NCBI GenBank assembly: GCA_020047725.1 | Contig: JAIFNM010000103.1 | Location: 1 to 10,698 of the forward strand | DNA from: Betaproteobacteria bacterium | GTDB taxonomy: Bacteria; Pseudomonadota; Gammaproteobacteria; Burkholderiales; Rhodocyclaceae | Direction: 5' to 3' | DNA: 10,698 nt | In this document: positions 7,039-10,698 of the stretch, piece by piece | How the letters are laid out: each line of letters opens with the position of its first letter | How positions within the stretch are numbered: the stretch's first letter is position 1 | Program-made: the position numbers and the translations under genes | The notes under the pieces: generated by a model | Told to the model about the DNA's origin: nothing | Database searches by the model: none | The model's input: only the letters and a program-made list of their open reading frames with translations

Positions 7039-9129
7039 TCAAGCGCCTTTCGTCTCGATATCGCCTTCCAGATTCGGATAGCGAACGTGGTCGACCAGTT
7101 CCTGGACTTCCTTGCTCGGAGAAGAGGTGATCAACGAACCGACGATCACGCCGATGAAACCGAGCGGGATGCCGAAGATACCGGCCGAGATCGGGTTGAT
7201 GTCCCACCACAACGGTGCATTGACGCCGAAGAACGGATAGGTCATATACATGTAATACGCCGTGACACCCAGACCGAGCGACATGCCGAGAATCGCGCCC
7301 AGACGGTTGGCACGCTTCCAGAAGATGCCGCAAACCAGCGTCGGGAAGAACGCCGCAGCCGCCAGCGAGAACGCCGCACCGACCAGGAACAGGATGTCTC
7401 CCGGCTTGAGCGAGGTAACGTAGGCCGCAAGGACGGCAACGATCAGCAGCAGCCCCTTGGACACGGCGATGCGGCGAACCGTTGTGGCATGCGGGTCGAT
7501 CATCTTGTAATAGACGTCGTGCGAAAGGGCGTTGGCAATGGTCAGCAGCAGACCGTCGGCCGTCGAAAGCGCCGCAGCCAGACCGCCGGCCGCCACCAGA
7601 CCCGAAATCACGTACGGCAAGCCGGCGATTTCCGGCGTCGCCAGCACGATCAGGTCGCCACCAATAGTGACTTCGGCGAGCTGAATGATGCCGTCCAGGT
7701 TAATGTCGGTAATTGACATCAGCGTCTTGTCTACCGCCGCCCAGTTTGAGGCCCAGGCTGGCAAAGCTGCGAACGACGAACCGACCAGATTGTGATAGAC
7801 CTCGTACTTGGCGAGCACCGCCAGTGCCGGCGCGGTGAAGTAGAGCAGGAAGATGAAGAACAGGGACCAGAACACCGAACGACGTGCTTCCTGTACCGAA
7901 GGCGTGGTGTAGAAACGCATCAGGATGTGAGGCAGCGCCGCGGTACCGACCATCAGACAGAAGATCAGTGCGAGGAAATTCTTTCTCGCAATGTCACGTG
8001 ACTTGTCGTCTTTGGCAGCGAAAGATTCTGCGTGCGCTTTTACCGGAGCCGCCTTGGCCGCAGAGCCAGTCTTCGCTGCGGTCCAGGCCTTCTTGGCCTC
8101 CACCGGATCAACCGGATACGCCTTGAGTGCATCCTCAGCCGCTTTTAGCGCCTTGGCATCCTGCGGATCAGCCGCCTTCAACTCGCCCACCCTGGCATCG
8201 AGTTTGGCGCGCTCAGCCGTCAGGAAGCCCACACCGCCTGACTCCAGCCCTTTCAGGTTGGCATCGGCCTTGGCAGCGCGCTCACGGAAGATCGCGCGAA
8301 CCGACTCTTCCTTGGCGCCAACATCAGTCGTCTTGTCGTTGAGCGCCTTCTCGCGCTCGGTCACCTTCTGCAACTGGTAACCATAAACCACTTGCGGAAT
8401 CGGGATGCCGGTCTGCTTCACCGACAACCAGACCACCGGGATCATGTAGGCAACGATCAGGATGATGTACTGCGCGACCTGCGTCCAGGTGACTGCCTTC
8501 ATGCCACCGAGGAAGGAACAGACCAGAATGCCGGCCAGACCGACGAATACGCCGACCTGGAACTCTAAGCCGGTAAAGCGTGCAGTAATAATACCGACGC
8601 CGTAGATCTGCGCAATCACATAGGTGAAAGAGCAGAGAATGGCAGCAAATACGCCGATTGCCCGCGGGATGTGGCCGCCAAAACGCGCTCCAAGAAAGTC
8701 CGGAATCGTGAATTGACCGAATTTGCGCAGATAGGGCGCGAGGAACAGTGCCACCAGGCAGTAACCGCCTGTCCAGCCCATCACGAAGGCGAGGCCGTCG
8801 TAACCGCTCAGGTAAAGTGTACCGGCCATACCGATGAACGATGCCGCCGACATCCAGTCGGCTCCGGTTGCCATGCCGTTGAACAGCGCGGGCACCCTTC
8901 GCCCGGCCACATAGTACTCGCCAACGTCCGCCGTTTTCGACATGAAACCGATGCCCGCATAGAGCAGCACCGTTGCGCCGAGGAAGATGTAGCCGAGTAC
9001 CCTGTTCGGCACCCCCATCTGCTCAAGGATGGCGACCATGATCACGAAGGCAATGAAACCACCGGTGTAAAACGTGTAGTAGCGCTGCAGACTCTTGAAA
9101 AACGCCTGATTGGATCCCTGGGTAGCCAT
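7039..9129 (-). CDS. Sodium:solute symporter large subunit (VC_2705/ActP-like)
   Basis: This 696-residue integral membrane protein of the sodium:solute symporter family belongs to the subgroup paired with a DUF4212 small subunit. It probably imports a small carboxylate such as acetate with sodium; the substrate is inferred. Signatures include TADVGEYYVAGRRVPALFNG (about 66-85), GADWMSAASFIGMAGTLY (about 89-105), and ALSTADGLLLTIANALSHD (about 520-538), which holds the serine/threonine pair S522-T523 at the expected sodium site. Over a dozen hydrophobic segments are visible. Two oddities stand out: an Ala/Lys/Glu-rich soluble insertion at about 253-385, absent from typical ~550-residue members, and an EF-hand-like loop DINLDGIIQLAE at 475-486. 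The start ATG overlaps the small-subunit stop by one base (TGATG), so translation is likely coupled. The gene ends 18 bp from the strong terminator. Confidence 0.94.
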   Translation of the reverse strand: MATQGSNQAFFKSLQRYYTFYTGGFIAFVIMVAILEQMGVPNRVLGYIFLGATVLLYAGIGFMSKTADVGEYYVAGRRVPALFNGMATGADWMSAASFIGMAGTLYLSGYDGLAFVMGWTGGYCLVALFLAPYLRKFGQFTIPDFLGARFGGHIPRAIGVFAAILCSFTYVIAQIYGVGIITARFTGLEFQVGVFVGLAGILVCSFLGGMKAVTWTQVAQYIILIVAYMIPVVWLSVKQTGIPIPQVVYGYQLQKVTEREKALNDKTTDVGAKEESVRAIFRERAAKADANLKGLESGGVGFLTAERAKLDARVGELKAADPQDAKALKAAEDALKAYPVDPVEAKKAWTAAKTGSAAKAAPVKAHAESFAAKDDKSRDIARKNFLALIFCLMVGTAALPHILMRFYTTPSVQEARRSVFWSLFFIFLLYFTAPALAVLAKYEVYHNLVGSSFAALPAWASNWAAVDKTLMSITDINLDGIIQLAEVTIGGDLIVLATPEIAGLPYVISGLVAAGGLAAALSTADGLLLTIANALSHDVYYKMIDPHATTVRRIAVSKGLLLIVAVLAAYVTSLKPGDILFLVGAAFSLAAAAFFPTLVCGIFWKRANRLGAILGMSLGLGVTAYYMYMTYPFFGVNAPLWWDINPISAGIFGIPLGFIGVIVGSLITSSPSKEVQELVDHVRYPNLEGDIETKGA

Positions 9130-9392
9130 CAGTCATCCCCCTCGTGAACGCCGTATTGCTTGTCAAGATTGTTCATGTAGTGAGCGTAATACCAGATGAT
9201 AACAACATAAATAATCAGCGAACCCTGGGCGCCCATGTAAAAGCCGAACGGGAAACCAAGAACGGTGATGCCGTTAAGTTCGCGCGCAAAATAGCTGACC
9301 ACGAACGTGACAACGAACCATATGGCCAGCAGGATCGCTGTCATATTCAGGTTGCGTCGCCAATAGTCTTTGTGTTTTTGAGTAAGCTGCAT
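9129..9392 (-). CDS. Sodium:solute symporter small subunit (DUF4212)
   Basis: This 87-residue membrane protein matches the DUF4212 small subunit that is encoded next to VC_2705-type symporters. It has a basic N-terminus (QKHKDYWRRN), one membrane helix at about 18-35, the family-typical GFPFGFYMGAQGS (about 46-58), and a second helix running to about 71 with IIWYYAHYMN, then an acidic tail. It probably assembles with the large subunit in the inner membrane; its exact job is unknown. ATG at 9392-9390 was chosen because AAGGAGG lies seven bases upstream; the frame stays open to 9425 but has no comparable site there. It is the first gene of the two-gene operon and overlaps the large subunit by one base. 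Confidence 0.93.
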   Translation of the reverse strand: MQLTQKHKDYWRRNLNMTAILLAIWFVVTFVVSYFARELNGITVLGFPFGFYMGAQGSLIIYVVIIWYYAHYMNNLDKQYGVHEGDD

Positions 9393-9399
9393 CTGAACC

Positions 9400-9406
9400 C
9401 CTCCTT
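9400..9406 (-). promoter_or_regulatory. Strong ribosome binding site for the symporter operon
   Basis: On the minus strand AAGGAGG lies seven bases before the ATG at 9392. This near-perfect site fixes the start of the small subunit. Confidence 0.85.
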
Positions 9407-9522
9407 CTCTGGTTTGGATTCTCAAAGCCCCGAACTAAGTACGGAACCGCTATGTGATCGCCAGCGCTCAGCACAATTTCTACCTTTTGCTGCCGGCGAC
9501 ACTCAGTCACCACGGCCTAAAG

Positions 9523-9545
9523 TTGTACGGCAAGGTCACGTACAA
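9523..9545. promoter_or_regulatory. Inverted repeat upstream of the symporter operon, candidate operator
   Basis: TTGTACG (9523-9529) and CGTACAA (9539-9545) are perfect 7-bp inverted arms separated by nine bases, about 130 bp upstream of the operon start. The spacing between arm centres, about 1.5 helical turns, is within the range for a dimeric regulator. No U-tract follows, so it is not an obvious terminator. The regulator is unknown. Confidence 0.35.
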
Positions 9546-9752
9546 GTCGCCCTTGCGCTACTCCAGACTGAAGCGAACAATGTGCGGGAATTCTGACACC
9601 AGACTTACAATTACGTACTAAGCAACGAGTTACGCAATAAGAAAGTTGTGACTCGGCAGCGTGGAAGCGCGCGCTTTCAACAAAATCCTGTGTTGTCTTG
9701 CTCAGCGAGTCGATCAGTTCGTAGCTTGGGCTGAGTTTGCGAAGCCCGACAT

Positions 9753-9917
9753 CGGCGCTGGCTGGAATGCCGTGAAATGCTGGAATCGACGATGCTCGAA
9801 TCGATTTCGCATTTGGCAAACACCGTGCAAGTCGGCGCCGTAAGGTAGAGCAGCAGAATGAAGAACAGAACGACCAGAACGCCGGGTTGCGCGCGGCGGA
9901 CATCGAGAATATGGCGT
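9753..9917 (-). pseudogene. Decayed fragment of a second symporter large-subunit gene
   Basis: This stretch aligns with the intact symporter gene at about 7751-7930 in the same orientation. Shared identical blocks include GTAGAGCAG, ATGAAGAACAG and GACCAGAAC, in the same order and at nearly the same spacing. Read on the minus strand it gives RNPAFWS in one frame, then VLFFILLLYLTAP and VFAKCEIDSSIVDSS in another, and then IPAFHGIPASADVGL back in the first. These match RRSVFWS, LFFIFLLYFTAP, VLAKYEVYHNLVGSS and the following region of the intact protein. A 2-base insertion near the FWS codons and a later shift break the frame. About 25-30 bases are missing between the HIL-M codons (near 9905-9916) and the FWS block. 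The rest of the gene is gone. It is a relic of a paralog rather than a recent copy, because it differs at many positions. Confidence 0.75.
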
Positions 9918-10021
9918 TGTATGTCTGAACAATGCGAACCTGCTACGGCTTGAGATTTTCTCGGCCGCTATTTTGGGTTCTCACGCTGGCGTTCGTTTGT
10001 CAGCAATTCGTTTATTGTTTC

Positions 10022-10698
10022 CTATCCGCCCGCCGCTTTCCTGATGGCCTCACGGATTTGTGGAAGTGCGGCCTGGGCTGCTCTTTCGCCTTCCAGAATA
10101 GCGTCATGACGTGCCAGGAAATCTGTTGAGCCAACGTTGCCGACCTGCGGGCGGATGACGACGTCGGCTTCCTTGAGTTCGAATCGGGCGAGGTTCTGGC
10201 CCATGATGGTGAAGGTCTGCAGCAGGATGTCGAGCGTACCCTTGACCGGCTGGTTGCCAGGGCGCGCCGAGATGTCGACGGCAATCACCACGTCAGCACC
10301 CAGCTGACGAACGCAGCGTACCGGGATCAGGCTCGACAGGCCACCGTCAACGTACTCGTGGCCATTGATCGTGACCGGCCTGAAAACGCCGGGAACGGTG
10401 GCCGAGGCGCGTACCGCCATGCCGGTATTGCCGGTACGAAAGAGGATGCTTTCGCCGCTGTTGAGGTCGGTGGCCACCACGGCAAAAGTTTTCCTCAGGG
10501 CCTCGATCGGGCGCTGCGCAACGGCGTCATTGACGAACTGCTGCAGCGCCTCGCCTTTGAGAACGCCGCGATCCGGAACCGACCAGTCGCTGATCTTCGA
10601 TTCGTCCAGCTTGAACGCCAGTTTCTGCAGGTCGAAACCATTGGTTCCCGATGCGTAGAGCGCACCGACGACGGCACCGGCGCTAGTGCCGACAACAA
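10022..10698 (-). CDS. Patatin-like phospholipase, RssA type, 5' end missing
   Basis: This is the C-terminal 225 residues of a patatin-family serine lipid hydrolase; the frame runs open off the right edge. Such enzymes use a Ser-Asp dyad to cleave acyl esters of phospholipids or related lipids. The nucleophile motif G-T-S-A-G lies at the very edge (Ser codon 10682-10684). The partner aspartate is in YVDGGLSSLIPV (Asp codon 10346-10348). The phrase VVATDLNSGESILF and the segment RASATVPGVFRPV are typical of the bacterial RssA-like branch. The region after DGG, with LGADVVIAVDIS, completes the fold, and a helical tail ends REAIRKAAGG. The N-terminus, including the oxyanion-hole glycines and any signal peptide, is outside the window, so location is unknown. 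Activity is inferred from the intact dyad. Confidence 0.92.
   Translation of the reverse strand, partial: VVGTSAGAVVGALYASGTNGFDLQKLAFKLDESKISDWSVPDRGVLKGEALQQFVNDAVAQRPIEALRKTFAVVATDLNSGESILFRTGNTGMAVRASATVPGVFRPVTINGHEYVDGGLSSLIPVRCVRQLGADVVIAVDISARPGNQPVKGTLDILLQTFTIMGQNLARFELKEADVVIRPQVGNVGSTDFLARHDAILEGERAAQAALPQIREAIRKAAGG

Larger units (their letters stand above)
9393..10021. other. 629-bp stretch without an intact gene
   Basis: This stretch lies between the patatin-like gene and the symporter operon. It contains the operon's upstream region, the inverted repeat at 9523-9545, a near-perfect palindrome AAGCGCGCGCTT at 9665-9676, and the symporter remnant at 9753-9917. The remaining parts (about 9550-9660 and 9918-10021) show nothing I can identify. 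Reading frames across it look non-coding. Confidence 0.6.

Noticed and set aside
7087..7716. Plus-strand open frame rich in Arg, Asp and Gln opposite the symporter
   Set aside because: The composition is what antisense reading of a membrane-protein gene gives, and no start signal or domain is seen.
9517..9903. Minus-strand 128-codon frame upstream of the symporter operon
   Set aside because: Only pieces of it resemble the symporter, and the matching continues in another frame, so it is part of a broken gene rather than an intact small protein.

Overview
The window looks like a chromosomal segment of a Gram-negative proteobacterium, most likely a betaproteobacterium close to the Rhodocyclales. 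That placement is an inference from the style of the proteins (Uup-type ABC-F ATPase, ~50-kDa NADP-type GdhA, a DUF4212 plus VC_2705-type symporter pair, an RssA-like patatin) and the moderately high GC. I cannot name the genus. No rRNA, tRNA, CRISPR array, integrase or transposase gene was seen.

Layout, left to right. At 1-705 (+) is the 3' end of an ABC-F ATPase, probably Uup. It converges on gdhA (880-2226, -) with a hairpin between them. A 577-bp AT-rich gap (2227-2803) holds the gdhA upstream region, with two small palindromes, and a degenerate repeat array at about 2453-2749. The array has three 99-bp units, and each unit carries two related 24-bp motifs whose starts are exactly 30 bp apart. 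After it comes a ~1000-residue protein (2831-5842, +) that joins response-regulator-like modules to a pyruvate-phosphate-dikinase-type ATP-binding domain. It lacks the swivelling phosphohistidine and PEP-barrel domains of PEP synthase. A small two-helix membrane protein resembling YggT (5970-6269, -) and a TPR protein (6358-6948, +) are transcribed divergently from one 88-bp gap.

A 16-bp perfect hairpin with U-tracts on both strands (6986-7021) separates the TPR gene from a two-gene operon read on the minus strand. The operon encodes the small (DUF4212) and large subunits of a sodium:solute symporter, overlapping by one base (TGATG). The large subunit carries a ~130-residue Ala/Lys/Glu-rich insertion and a perfect EF-hand-like loop.

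Upstream of the operon is a 629-bp stretch without an intact gene. It holds a 7-bp-arm inverted repeat that could be an operator. It also holds a frameshifted remnant (about 9753-9917) of a second copy of the symporter large-subunit gene. The window ends inside a patatin-like phospholipase gene (10022-10698, -, 5' end missing).

The genes do not form one pathway. GdhA assimilates ammonium, the symporter pair probably imports a small organic acid such as acetate, and the other genes are regulatory or housekeeping. The parts most worth a second look are the repeat array with the large receiver/dikinase-like protein downstream of it, and the symporter with its decayed relative. I see no clear evidence for a complete new multi-gene system.
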